Assembly (NCBI GenBank): GCA_017506865.1
Contig: JAFCMP010000445.1
Span: 1,736,001-1,800,000, forward strand
Reading direction: 5' to 3'
DNA: 64,000 bases
From: Tribonema minus
Taxonomy: Eukaryota > Sar > Xanthophyceae > Tribonematales > Tribonemataceae
Position 1 is the stretch's first letter; each line of letters starts with the position of its first letter. Below, in pieces: positions 22,601-33,585 of this stretch. Both the position numbers and the translations under genes were made by a program. The notes beneath the pieces are model-generated. The model was not told where the DNA came from. It saw only the letters and a program-made list of their open reading frames with translations, and ran no database searches.

Positions 22601-24630
22601 GGGTTCACGACACGTCAATCCATCACACATCGAATTCACACTTGCTGGGGGCAAACCGACAAACAACCGATAATGGTTGCACGGCTGTGCAATACCCATG
22701 AGATCATGTGAGTGCCTACTTTGAGGTATATGGGTCTTGACTTGCATTGAGCGATATATGTGATGTCATCTCGTTGGCACATGCAAAGAACAGGTCTTCA
22801 AGTATGCCGTGCTAAACCGCCCAAGTAAGGTCGCCAGCCTCAGCTGAGAGACAGAAGCACCACCATCACTCATACTGCAAGGGCATTGGTGAATAAAAGC
22901 TGAAGAGAGCAAGTTTGTCTAAATGTATACCTGCAAGAGTACACTTGCGCAGCCTGAGAGATGTCAGCCACACACAAATAGGTATGGGAGATGAAACAAG
23001 GTGTAGTTGACGTGCAACTGCAGGCGATGCGCATATATGCAAGGGCAACGGCAACAGTGACCCATTGGAAATGCAAGGCCAGAGTGGAACGTACATGGGC
23101 TGCGCAGATCATGAATTACTTTGAAGTGTCACAAACAGCCTTAGGGATGCATCCATACCCTGAGGAATCTGATACGGACCGGAATTGCTTTGACGGTTCC
23201 TTGACACAGTTTTCATCAGGCATGCAGCAGTTTCTATCCAATTGCCATCAATGAGCTGCTGCAGAAAAGTGTCATTCTCGTTTTTTGCTGCGCATGCATG
23301 CATGACAGCGGCATGCACATGCTGCTGCACGCCATCGCTCAGCTCGGCGTCACTGGCCGCGCCGCACAATGCGAAAAGCGACAACGGCGGCAGCGGCGGT
23401 GACAGCAGCGGCACGGCAGCGGCCATTGTGTGCCACAATATTGGATTGCCGTGCAGTGCAACACGCCAAAAAGCGGCGGCAGCGTGCTAGGACAGCACCG
23501 CCAGGGCCATCACTGTGGCATCAATGACAACAGGGACATAATGAATCATCTCCGCTGCAGCTGCAGCACTTGTGACGGTGACAGTGCGCTGCTGCTGCCG
23601 CAGGCTCTGTCGCCGGCGCTGCCGCTCATGACAGCGCCATGAATGTAGTTGTTGCAGCTCATGCCGTGGCTGCAGTTGTCTCGAGCGCACCCAAGACTCT
23701 GCCATGTCAGTGTCAATTCATAAGCGCCACAAATCTTCGCCTTGCCACCCCTGTTTTTCCACAGCCGCTCATGCAGTACAGCTGCCCCTCCAGTTGGATC
23801 TCAGTGTTCTGTGGCTTTTTGCAGATTGCTGACCTTGCGACTTGAGCACTAGCAGCGCCACAACACCCCCCCCCCGCATTAACATACTTCAACGTAGCAG
23901 CGGTCATCACTTTCAGCCAGCACATGCACTTCAACTACAGCCAGCGCATGCAGTTCAACTACGGTGCATGCACTGAAGCATATGTGCATATTTGTGATCG
24001 TTTCTCGCGAACAACAAACACAATCATCGTACAGCACCATACCACATTCGCAATTGCCAGAGTGAAAACCTCGTTGAATCCACCGCTCTGTACTCACATG
24101 ATTATTGTGGCAGTAAAAGCCTACTTAACACTAGCTTAATGCTGATGTGGTATCAGCAGAACACTGGCAGTTGACACTTCAAAAGTCGTGGTGCACAACC
24201 TGAACTCAACATCATGCCGACGAGCCAGCAACAAAATACGGAAGAAAAGCACCAAAGCTCTATTTTGAACAACAGTGCATTTACTTCATGTGTGGAGTGG
24301 CTGGAGTATGACAGAACCACCGCAAACTGTCGCTCGTGACAGTGAGATCACTACCGAGCACTCGCGTCTGCCTGCACTTCCGAAGTCGGCTTAGCACATG
24401 CGCCCTTGAGCACAAACTGGCTATTATGATCCATCATGGCAGAATGGTGTTGGGTCCGTGCATGCATCTCTTCCTGAAAGTCATGCTGTCGCCAGCTGCG
24501 GTCACGGTTTGCAGCCTACTATAATGCACCAGCATATCCTAATGAACTTAAGCTTATAAGCTTTAAAGCAATTGCTTGCCGAACCTCTGCCTCAGCACAG
24601 AGCGTGTTGTGCCGATACAATTGCTAGTGC
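22451..24630. other. Spacer between VWA copies
   Basis: No supported gene; short unrecognised ORFs only. The part from about 23920 belongs to the duplicated segment. Confidence 0.45.
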
Positions 24631-25770
24631 TCAGTCAAATATGGCGTCATGCAGCAGCCTGTCCAGCCCGCCAGCTTGGTACAGGATGTCGTCTTTCTTG
24701 GTGTCGCAGATGTCCGGCTCAGCGGTCTCGTCGAGGCGCGTGAGAAACCTCTCCGCATTGGGGTCATCGCCTATCTGCACAAAGGACAGCGCGATCTGCG
24801 TGTGGTTGGCGATGAACTTGTTGGCAGGGTCAGCAAAGTAAGTACCTGATGGTCCGCAGCACCGCTTCCTCGTCGTCGGCACCTCCGTCTAGGAGCACAA
24901 TGAACGTGGTACCCGGCACGACCTCGTAGTTGGGGCGCTTGGTGCCTGCCTAGGTATTGAGTGCTTCATGCAGAGCCTTGTCCAGGCCCGTCGAACCCCG
25001 CGGCCTGTACTCCCTGAAGACCTGCTTGACTTGGGATGGGCTGGTGAGCTCGCCCACAAATATCACCTCTGAATCGAAGACTGCAGCAGGGGAATCCGCG
25101 AAGAGCAGAACAGGGGGCCACAACAAAGGTGCAACGCGTGTCAGTCAGTGCTCGGCGACACACTGTGCCCAAGCGCACAGAGCCTTGAGAGCATCCAGTC
25201 TTGATGACGGCATGATGCGGCATCAATGTTGTTTATGTGCCATGCAGCTGGTGCCATCTGCTGTGCGCTGAGCTTGCATCAATGCCACAGAAAGGTTACA
25301 GCAACGCGGCGCACTCTGAACACGCAAGCAGCCCGCGGCAGAAGGACGAACTCCCAATAAGCCTTGAATAAGGCCTTTGACAACATGTAATCTGAGCATC
25401 AGCATGATCTGCTTGGATAGAAGCGCCACCCCTCACAAGGACACGCCTACTCACCGTATAGGGGAACTGTGTGGTCAACGTCATACTTGAAAATTGTGTC
25501 GACCATGTTCTCGACGGCAACCCCCGCGGAGTCCCACCGGGTCCTGCCCTTCCCGTCCGGGGTAGACATGGAGCCAGACCTATCCACGATCAGCACGTAC
25601 TGCCGAACCAGAGCCTCCTTTTGCAGATCCATCTTCTCCTAGGGTGTCTCGGCCATGGTGACAATAAGGTCAGGGTTCGATCTCGCAGGAAGAGCAAACT
25701 CCTTGGGCACGTCGCTGCCCTGGGCGTTGACAAACATAGTGCTAGGAGGCGCGGCGGGAGGGAGCTTCAT
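24631..25770 (-). pseudogene. VWA-domain pseudogene with an intron
   Basis: Duplicate of 21689-22450. Exon 1 is 25770-25455 and exon 2 25080-24631. The 374-nt gap (25454-25081) begins GTGAGT and ends TGCAG and, when removed, restores the frame in phase 1, reading VPLY-V-FDSEV where the intact copy has VPLY-L-FDSEV. Lesions: TAG at 25641-25639 (intact copy has AAG), TAG at 24952-24950 (intact copy TAC), and a 4-nt duplication near 24838-24842 that shifts the frame in the C-terminal third. The MIDAS DRSGSM remains. As read, it cannot make a full VWA domain. Confidence 0.88.
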
Positions 25771-25830
25771 TGTCGCTGCTGCCGCGCTGTACCACTTGAC
25801 GGGGGGAAGTACCAGAGTGGTCAAAGCTGA

Positions 25831-26255
25831 GAAAAAAAATGGCCAGAATAAAACCCAACTCTCTGAGAACGTTCTTTATCACTACGTTGGGGGATCTGCG
25901 CCTCACACTCCAATTGGAGTTCAGCTAGTTGCAGTTATGCTGCCGGACTTAAGGCCTGCCATTGTCAACCTCATCTCCACCAATTTGCATTTTTTTGCCT
26001 TGAACCTTTTTCCCACGCAGCCAGAACACACAGCCGCAGAAGCAAATGGTTCACCATTCATGCATGCTCACGCATTGGAGCTCAGCTGCCGCCAATCGAA
26101 TTGACTTTAGTAATTGATGCCTATTTGAAGACGCTGACCTTGCGGCTGAGCACCAGCAGCCCGTTCTGTTCCTGTTCCTGTGGGAACTGGGAACTTCAAG
26201 TAGAAGTCATTTTTTTGCTGCTGCAGTGTGCGTTTTATCATACGTTTTATCATAC
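25831..26255. other. Short spacer between divergent loci
   Basis: Contains TTCAAGTAGAAG at about 26195 and a direct repeat of CGTTTTATCATA just before the next ATG. No gene seen. Confidence 0.4.
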
Positions 26256-28359
26256 ATGCACGAGGCTGAGAGGAAGCTGCTTGAGGCGCTGGAGGCTGCC
26301 AACAGGGTAGACGAGTTGGGGGCCAGCGATGGCCGGTTTACTGCAAACGAGCGGATCATCAAGGTTGAGCTCGTTCAGTGACGATCAGCTTTACGCCAAA
26401 CTGGCGGACAGCCACCCTCTACAGGTGTAAACCCGGATTGCGACCTGTCGGTCGCGCTGGCCAGCAAGAGCCACGACATCAGGAGTCACCGCAAAGTCAG
26501 GACTGCTTTGGCTTGTGCACGCAGGGTCTCCAAGGAGGACCTGCTGGTGGATGTGTACAATTACATGGCCAAGCGCGCACGATCCTCGTCTCCCAACGGT
26601 GGCGGCGCCAACAAACGTAAACGTACGGCCAATGCTGGTGACTTGAATGTGGCAGCCAGGGATGCTCGGGCTGCTGGCGGCTCAGATGGCGGCGTGGCTC
26701 TCAGCCTGGAGATGCTGTCAGCGGTGCTGGTGGAGCAGCTGCAGCTGCATTGGCTGTTGCGGCCAGGGATGCTGGGGCTGCTGGCGGCTCAGATGGACTT
26801 GCTGGCGGTCCCGCTGCCGCTGCCGTCGTAGCTCAGCCTGGAGATGCTGTGGGTGGTGGTGCTGGTGGAGCAGCTGCAGCCGCCGCGCCCGATGGTGCGG
26901 AGGCTGGTGGTGCTTTCGCTGGGCGTGGCACTGGAGCTGCTGGGGCAGCCCAGGCTGACGTGCCTTCAGGCGTCCTCCGTTCGCCTCGCACACACCAATC
27001 GCCTCGGCCAGAGTGGGATGAGGGTGAGTTCCAGTAGATGTAGGCGTGCGTCCATGTGTTGCTATGTCACACCCAGACTACCGTCATGTGCCAAATCAGG
27101 CCTGTTGGTCAAACATTTAGCATGGCCAGAAAAAGCACTGAACAAGGATCACGCAAGAAAAGCACCAGGCGCAATTAGGACAGGGCCTTCAAAACCTTCA
27201 AATGAGCACTATATGATTGTCAGCGGGTCAAGCAGTCACGTGTCTGCTTCTGTCTGCTCAATTGAACCGAGAAGAAACTCAGACATTATGGAAGTTACGG
27301 TAAAAGAAGGCGACCACCCTCACACACTGCGCAATGGGTTGTAAACAAAAAGGTCGATGAGGCCAAGCAGACTGCAGCCAGAGACCCAAGACAGACCAGG
27401 GTGCAATGAAGGTGTGCATCTGTGTGTAATGGCACCTGTCATCTGCTTGCATGCTGTTCCTCGTGGCCTCCTCAATAACACATGATGTGCATGCCATAAT
27501 AGGGGGACCTCAAAAAAGTGCCACCAGGCCTAATAAGGAATGCATGATAAAACACCCAGCCCTAATTAGGATCGGTGTTTGGTACGCTCCTAATTCTCGA
27601 TTGACCGGCCTACTTCGGCACATGACGGTAAATCTGGCCACAATGCTCAACAGAGGCTCCTTCTTTTCTTACTGTGCGTTGCAGTCATGGCGTATGTGCG
27701 CAATGGACTGCCAGGCGCCTGCCCCATCAAGATGACTACCAGGACCAGCCGAACGGCATCGAGCACTCAGCAACGGTTCATGTCGCAGACCTGTCATCGC
27801 CTCTGTTCGCCTTCCTCGACACTTCCCACAGTCCTGCAATCCCAGACAGCACATTCATGCTCATCATCGAAAGGATCGTGAACACGACGGACTCCTCTAT
27901 CAACACCACGGATGTCAACTATCACCTGAAAGTGCCGGTACGCATGATGATTCTCGACGGAGCGCGGCCCGATGTGAAGGTGACCTACACAGAAGGCCGT
28001 CAGCAAAAGACGTTAGGCGTGCTCGAACGCGCTGCGTTGTTTTCAGACGTCGGTGCGCCAGCATACAAGTGGCGTGACAACAAGGAGAAATGCGTGGACG
28101 AACAGCTAGTGATGACAAGGACATGGTGATTAAGAGCGTCAAACTGCCTGGTCGGGTGCCAGTTGGGGAGCAAGGGTTTCTGGGCACCAATGCAATTACG
28201 ATTTGCTACTTGCTGGGAGTAGGAGGGGAGCTGTTGAAAGCGCGCGACGGCTCGCCGCTCCCCTCTGCCGCGCAGATGAAGGCGATCATCAGCATATGGG
28301 GCTACCCCCAGAGTCTGCTCAAGGAATACGAGGGCCTGGTCCCCCCCCGCGCTCATTGA
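26256..28359 (+). pseudogene. Unknown gene, two main exons, several frame breaks
   Basis: ATG at 26256 (MHEAERKLLEALEAANRV). Coding character continues through three frames: ANERIIKVEL, then SDDQLYAKLADSHPLQ (+1), then VNPDCDLSVALASKSHD in the original frame, ending in basic YMAKRARSSSP and NKRKRT. A 2-nt insertion near 26702 shifts the Ala/Gly-rich segment (tandem units at 26651 and 26760). The exon ends PRPEWDE with donor GTGAGT at 27024, joining phase 1 to 27732 (DDYQDQPNGIEH...). A further shift near 28105-28120 leads to SDDKDMVIKSVKL...YEGLVPPRAH and TGA at 28357. I do not recognise the family; it looks nuclear (basic clusters) with a compact C-terminal domain. It is either a decaying gene or a real gene with uncorrected assembly indels. 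Confidence 0.55.
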
Positions 28360-29871
28360 CCATAGCTGCTGAGTCATGCAAAGCTCGCTGTTCACTGCCC
28401 ATAAGCCACAAGTAGCAGTTGTGCACACTTTGTAGAGTAGGTGCGCTGGCCCCTCATGAGGCTGGCAAAACTCTGCCTGTGTTGCTGTTCTCAAGCTGCG
28501 ACATGCATGTGCAACCGCTCAATACACGTCATTTCATGCATCTACAACTCTGAGGTGGTGGCGTGTGTGTGTGTGTGTTGCATCCTGCTGTGGCATAATA
28601 TGGGCGGCATGCAGTACACATTTTTTGCGGGCATGCGCACAGAGGCAGGCAGCAATGGCATGTTGGTATCACATAGAAGTAAAAATGAGCAGCTTGATGC
28701 AGCATCATGTCAGCATGAGCATGAGCAATAGGAAGGCGGGAGCAGCCTGCATGGCAGTAGCAGCCCTGGCACATATGGTCAGCCATGCAGCAATGGCATG
28801 ATGGCATCACATTGGTGTAAGAGAATACAGCACAAGCAACAGCAAGTGGGGAGCAGCCCTGAGAGTAGCAGTACTGGCGCAAAGGTGACCGTAAACAGGC
28901 TGAGGATGTTATGCTGGTCACTGCATGTCAGGCCACTTTGGGCGTACGCATGTACGTGTACGTATGTGCGCCGTGCTGAAAATATATCCTTCAATGCATC
29001 ACATGCAAGCTGCAAAACACGCATACAAAGTATATAATGCTACCTGTGCAGCAGCGCCAAGAGTCTGGTGCATGTTCCATGCCTGTGAGTCTGCATGTGA
29101 CAGAAGCAGCAACGCTACTAGTAGTGTAGGGTACGTTGAAGAGGAAAGTGCCATAGTATGTGTGCAGCAGCCGTGCACATTTTTGCATTCCCCGTGCAAA
29201 GGTGGCATGTGGTACAGACTGCATGCTTGCAGAGTTGCACAAATAAAAGACAGGGTGGTGCTGAAACTTAGCGGGGAACAACAGCCACAGAAGCAAGAGA
29301 CTCGGTACACGAAGAATGATAGAAAAGGGCAGCAGCGGCAGCAGCAGAGGCAGCAGCAGTAGTGCACATGCAGCCGCGCAAGGGAGTAATGTGTTGTACT
29401 TTAATACATAGCAGCAATCAGTTCCTCTATGAGAGGGACATTGTGCCCTCAGTGGCATTGTCTGCACAGCAGATAACATGAGGTATCATACAAATGGGTC
29501 TATCTACAACTGGCTTTTGGACCAGATTAGGGACAGCACTGATGGCGCATCACCTGAGAAATCACAGCCGCCATCTCTACAGAGGACAGTCACACCCATA
29601 CACTTTGGAAGACAATAACAGCTGGCTGGCATACACGCAAAGGCGCAGCAGCGGCTGCTCTGCCGATCGTCTCAGCAATATCCCCTGAGCCAGAGAGCTA
29701 GTACATGCGCATGATACCTTGGCTTGGCGAAGCCACAGTAGGCACGAACATGCATGACGACCGCTACCGCTTCATACCGCAACTGTGCCGCGTGGCGCCA
29801 CCGCAGCTGCTCTCATGACTTGACCACAATCATGCCTCCTGATGCAGGGCACGAGCCGATGGCACCGCGCC
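28360..29871. other. Spacer
   Basis: No supported gene. Features seen: a (GT)n run near 28565 and a GGCAGCAGCAG-rich end near 29330-29360. Confidence 0.45.
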
Positions 29872-32800
29872 TCAGCCCCCTCTCCCCGCACCCCTCAGCC
29901 CCCTCACGAGCTCCGCCAGCTCCCGCTCCAGCTCCGCGGCGGTGGGCCGCGCCGCAGGGTCCTGCGCCCACGTGCGCCGCAGCAGCGCCCCGTAGGCGTC
30001 AGCGCTCAGCCCGTAGCAGTTGCGCGCCTGCACGGGCGGCCTCGCGCCGCCGGCGAGCTCCAGCACGTACTCCTCCTCCGTCACGCCGCACAGGGGGTTG
30101 TCGGGGACGCCCCACGCGCCCGCCGCCTCCCACACCATCACGCCGCAGCTGAAGACGTCGCACGCGGCGCCGTACGGCCCGCCGCTGAACACCTCCGGCG
30201 CAGACCATCCCGATGTTCCCACCTCCCCCGTCACGCGTCCGCTGCCGTCGAGCACCGCCGCGGAGCCGAGGTCCGCGATCTTGGCGACCCACGCGCTGCC
30301 GTCGCCGCTGCCGCCGCCGCCGCTGCCGCCGCTGCGCAGCGCGATCACCACGTTGTGAGACTTGATGTCACGGTGACAGATGCGCCGCGCGTGCAGCGCC
30401 GCGAGGCCGCGCGCCGCCTGGCGCAGCACGTCGAGGCGCGCGCCGCCGCCGCAGCGCACCCACGCTGCGCCCATGCCGCCGCCGCTGGCGCTGGCGCCGG
30501 CGCTGCTTGCAGCGGCGCCGCTGCCGCTTATGCCGGCAGCGGCAGCGGCAGCGGCAGCGCTGGGGCTGAATTCACCCTCGCTGCCGCTGCTGCCGCCGCT
30601 GCTGCCAGCAGGCAGTGCGGCTGCGGCGGCAACATCGGCGGCAGCGACGAGTGCGTCGTGGAGCGACCCGCCCTCCAGCAGCTCCAGCACAAGGCACGGC
30701 GCGGGGTCTAGCCACATGCCCAGGAGCTGGACGACATTGAGGCAGCCGGCAGCGCGCCGCATCGCCTCCGCCTCAGCAGCGACGCAGCACAGCACCGCCA
30801 GCGGCGGCGGCTCCCGAGCGTAGCGGAACTCTTTGAGCGCCACAGCGACCATGCCGCTGCCTCCGCCGCCGCCGCAGCTGCCGCTGGCAGCGTTCGCGCT
30901 GCTGCTACTGCCGCCGCCGCCGTGCGTGCTGCTGCCGCCGCTGATGAAGCTGCGCCGCAGCGCTGCGACGCGCACCGATGCGAAGCGACCGCGCCCCAAG
31001 AACACCCCCACTCCGGCAGTGTCATCCAGACATTCCATGGGGTCCAGGCGTAACGGCCTACTGGTGTCGCCGCTGCCGCCGCCGCCACCATCGCGGCTTC
31101 CGTCCTCCTCCCCTGCAAAGCCAGCGCCAGCACCATCGCCGCCGCTGCTGCCTGCACCGCCGCTGCTGTCGCCGCCTGCTTCGTCGCCCACGTGAAAGCT
31201 TTCATGGCCGGCGTCGGCGAAAAAAAAGGTGTTATCGCCGTCCAACAGCCGCCTTAGACGCGCGTGCACGGCTGAGCGCTGGGCAGCCTCCTCCGCCGGC
31301 GACAGCGCTGGCCGGTCGTGGTCAGGGGTCCTATCCGCGCCGCGTGGGCTGCCGACCATGTGTCGTAGCGACGCCTGCGGTGATTGAAGGTTATGGTCAG
31401 GCACCGCTTGCAAGGGTACATGTGACTGCACGATACACATGATCATGGGATAGTGTGCACAAAGGGCCGTAGCGACGCCTGCGAGATTGAATGGTAATGC
31501 GTAGGCGTCGCCTGCGAAGTACATATACGGCACAATGTAAATGGTGCGATGGGGTGCACAGACAGTCATGCAATCCGCACGCGCGCACCTCACTGAATGC
31601 CAACATGAGCAATGGCGGCGCCTTGTGTGCGTAGAGCGAGAACAATACAATCAGTATTGCGGAATGGCGCATGAGTGCTGCACTGAGGCCAACGGAAAAA
31701 GCAAGGCAATGTGTAAGATTGTGACGATCATGGGTGCATGCCCACGACGTACACCTTAATCATGCATGTATGACGGGACGTGGAAGCAGTCCGACTGGTG
31801 CGCAATGCAACATGCTGACATATGTGCGTTTATGTGCGAATTGTACTTGGTACGCATACATCCACCAAATGAAATATTGTCATATGATGACTGAGCGCTG
31901 CTGCTCACCTTCACGCTGCGCATCCCCTCCCGCAGGTCATGGCCACCCCCATCGGGGCTAAGCGACAGGTTCATCCGCTTGGGAGAAGTCGGCGGCAGGG
32001 GCGGGGGCGGGGGCGGCGGGGAACGCGGCGGCGTTGGCGTCCCTCCCATGTTGTCCCCCCCCACCCCCGAGAGGGACAGGGGGGTGACGTTGGGCGCTGT
32101 GATTTGTGGTGGCTGTTGGGCAGCGCACACAGGTGTTGAGGTTGCTGTTGGAGTTGAAGCGCGCAGCAGCGCTGCTCGAACAATCTCCGTCACGAAGTCT
32201 GCTGCCACGCGGTGCACCGCAGCTGGGACGCCGCCGCCGCTGCCGCCGCCGCTGCAGCCAGAGCCGCTGCTGCCGCCACCAGAGCCGCTGCCGGTGCCTG
32301 ACCCGCCGCCAGCGTTTTCAGCAGGGCACGTGGTAGCAGGTTCACTATTGCTTCCAACTATGGAGAGGCGCTCCATTGCGGCGAGCACTGATGCGGAAGC
32401 GATGCTCTGTGCTGTCTGCTGCACGCCACCGACGCTGTTTTGCTGCTCTATAGACGGCGTCATCGCCGGAGCGGCGTCGCGCAATTCTGCGAAGGCTACA
32501 GGTTGGTCAGCGAAGCGCCTGTTGTCGCTGCCACCACCCGCGTCACTGACACGCTCAATGCTGCCGCCATTGCTGCTATTGTGGTCGCGATGGCTGCTGG
32601 CCATCAGCGCGGGCTGCTGCTGCTGCTGCTCCGCATGCCGTGTTGATGCTGCAAATGGCGGTGCGGCATGCTGCGGCTGCGACTCTGACAATTTGAAGGC
32701 AAATGGGGTTGTTGGCGTAGTGCTGGTGGCATCTGATGCTGCTGCAGGCGAAGCTGCCTGCCGCTGCTGCTGTCGCTGCTGCTGCTGCCGCCGCTGCTGG

Positions 32801-33585
32801 TGTTGCTGCAGCTGCTGCGGAGACCGCCGCCTGCCACGACTGTTGTGGTTCACTCTGTGCAGCACGGCAGGGCTGGCTCTGAGAGACGACGGCGACAGCA
32901 CCTCCGATGCAGGTGTTGCAGTGCGCGCACCAGGTGACCTGATTCTAGGGCGGGGCCACTTTGGCGCAGCCAGATCGTAACGTCGCACCGGCCTGGGGGA
33001 TGCACTGAAACCAGCACTGTTGGCAGCAATTAGCTTGCCAGCATACTTGAAACTACAAGTGTCGGCGCCAGGGGTTGCAGACCCGAAGGCAGCCGCAGTG
33101 CGGACTAACTGCTTGCTAGGTGATCCCCCTCGTGCGAATTCGTCAGCGTCCCAGGTGCTGCCATGCTGCGAAGCCATGCTGACCGCAGTGGAAGGCGCCG
33201 TCCTAAGCGGCGGCAAAGGCGACCTCGTTGTGCCATTTGCAGCACGCTCACCTCCGCTGCTGGAGATTGTGCGCTCCGTAGGACGGGGCCTCTTGCAGCC
33301 CATGACAGCATCGGCGTAGGGACTGCGCTCTCCGTGCACCTGCTGCCAGCCATCGTTGAGCTCTTGATGACGCACTGATGCTGATGGTGGATTATTGGGC
33401 TTGGCAGCCACAGGCACGTCGTCAGGCTTGCGCTGGGCAAGCTTCAGAATCCTTCTTGCCTCTGCAAGCTTCGATTTTGGCGGCGAAGCAAATGCTACTC
33501 CTCCCCCGTTTGAGCCCGCCGTGGGAATGTGTGGCAATGTCAGAGGCTTATGCGGACCAGCCGCTCGCTTCCTGCTGGCCGCCAT
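29872..33585 (-). CDS. Protein kinase (TKL-like) with long disordered N-terminus
   Basis: Two exons: 33585-31909 and 31374-29872, joined GTGAGC...CGCAG in phase 0, giving 1,059 residues (1,060 codons). Exon 1 (MAASRKRAAGPHKPLTLP) is low-complexity Gln/Ser/Gly/Pro with basic patches (CKRPRP, RGRRRSP) and a proline run before RMNLSLSP. Exon 2 holds the kinase: GRGRFASVRV glycine loop, VALKEF with the ATP lysine, LVLELLEGGSL hinge, CHRDIKSHNVV catalytic loop, ADLGSA (DLG replaces DFG), GTSGWSAPEVF activation/APE segment, CDVFSCGVMVWE. The catalytic Lys, Asp, Asn and Asp are all present, so it should be active. A Gly/Ala/Ser-rich insert separates helices D and E. The kinase exon alone has an ATG at 31359, so a 495-residue kinase from an internal promoter is the alternative model. 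DLG is tolerated in many TKL kinases. Confidence 0.78.
31367..31520 (-). repeat. Three copies of the kinase-exon acceptor
   Basis: The acceptor and first bases of exon 2 (CGCAG/GCGTCGCTACG, edge 31374) recur at edges 31478 and 31511, inside a roughly 102-bp imperfect tandem duplication. Reading from either decoy in phase 0 meets TGA after at most 17 codons. Confidence 0.75.

Noticed and set aside
21689..22747. Using the most upstream start for the intact VWA gene
   Set aside because: Added residues are Cys/Val-rich, not conserved in the duplicate, and the ATG at 22450 aligns with the duplicate's ATG.
28565..28590. (GT)n run as regulatory Z-DNA
   Set aside because: Short and isolated; no nearby gene start supports a role.
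31979..32980. 333-codon plus-strand ORF opposite the kinase N-terminal exon
   Set aside because: Shadow of the Gln/Ser/Gly-rich exon; the minus strand has consistent splicing into the kinase.
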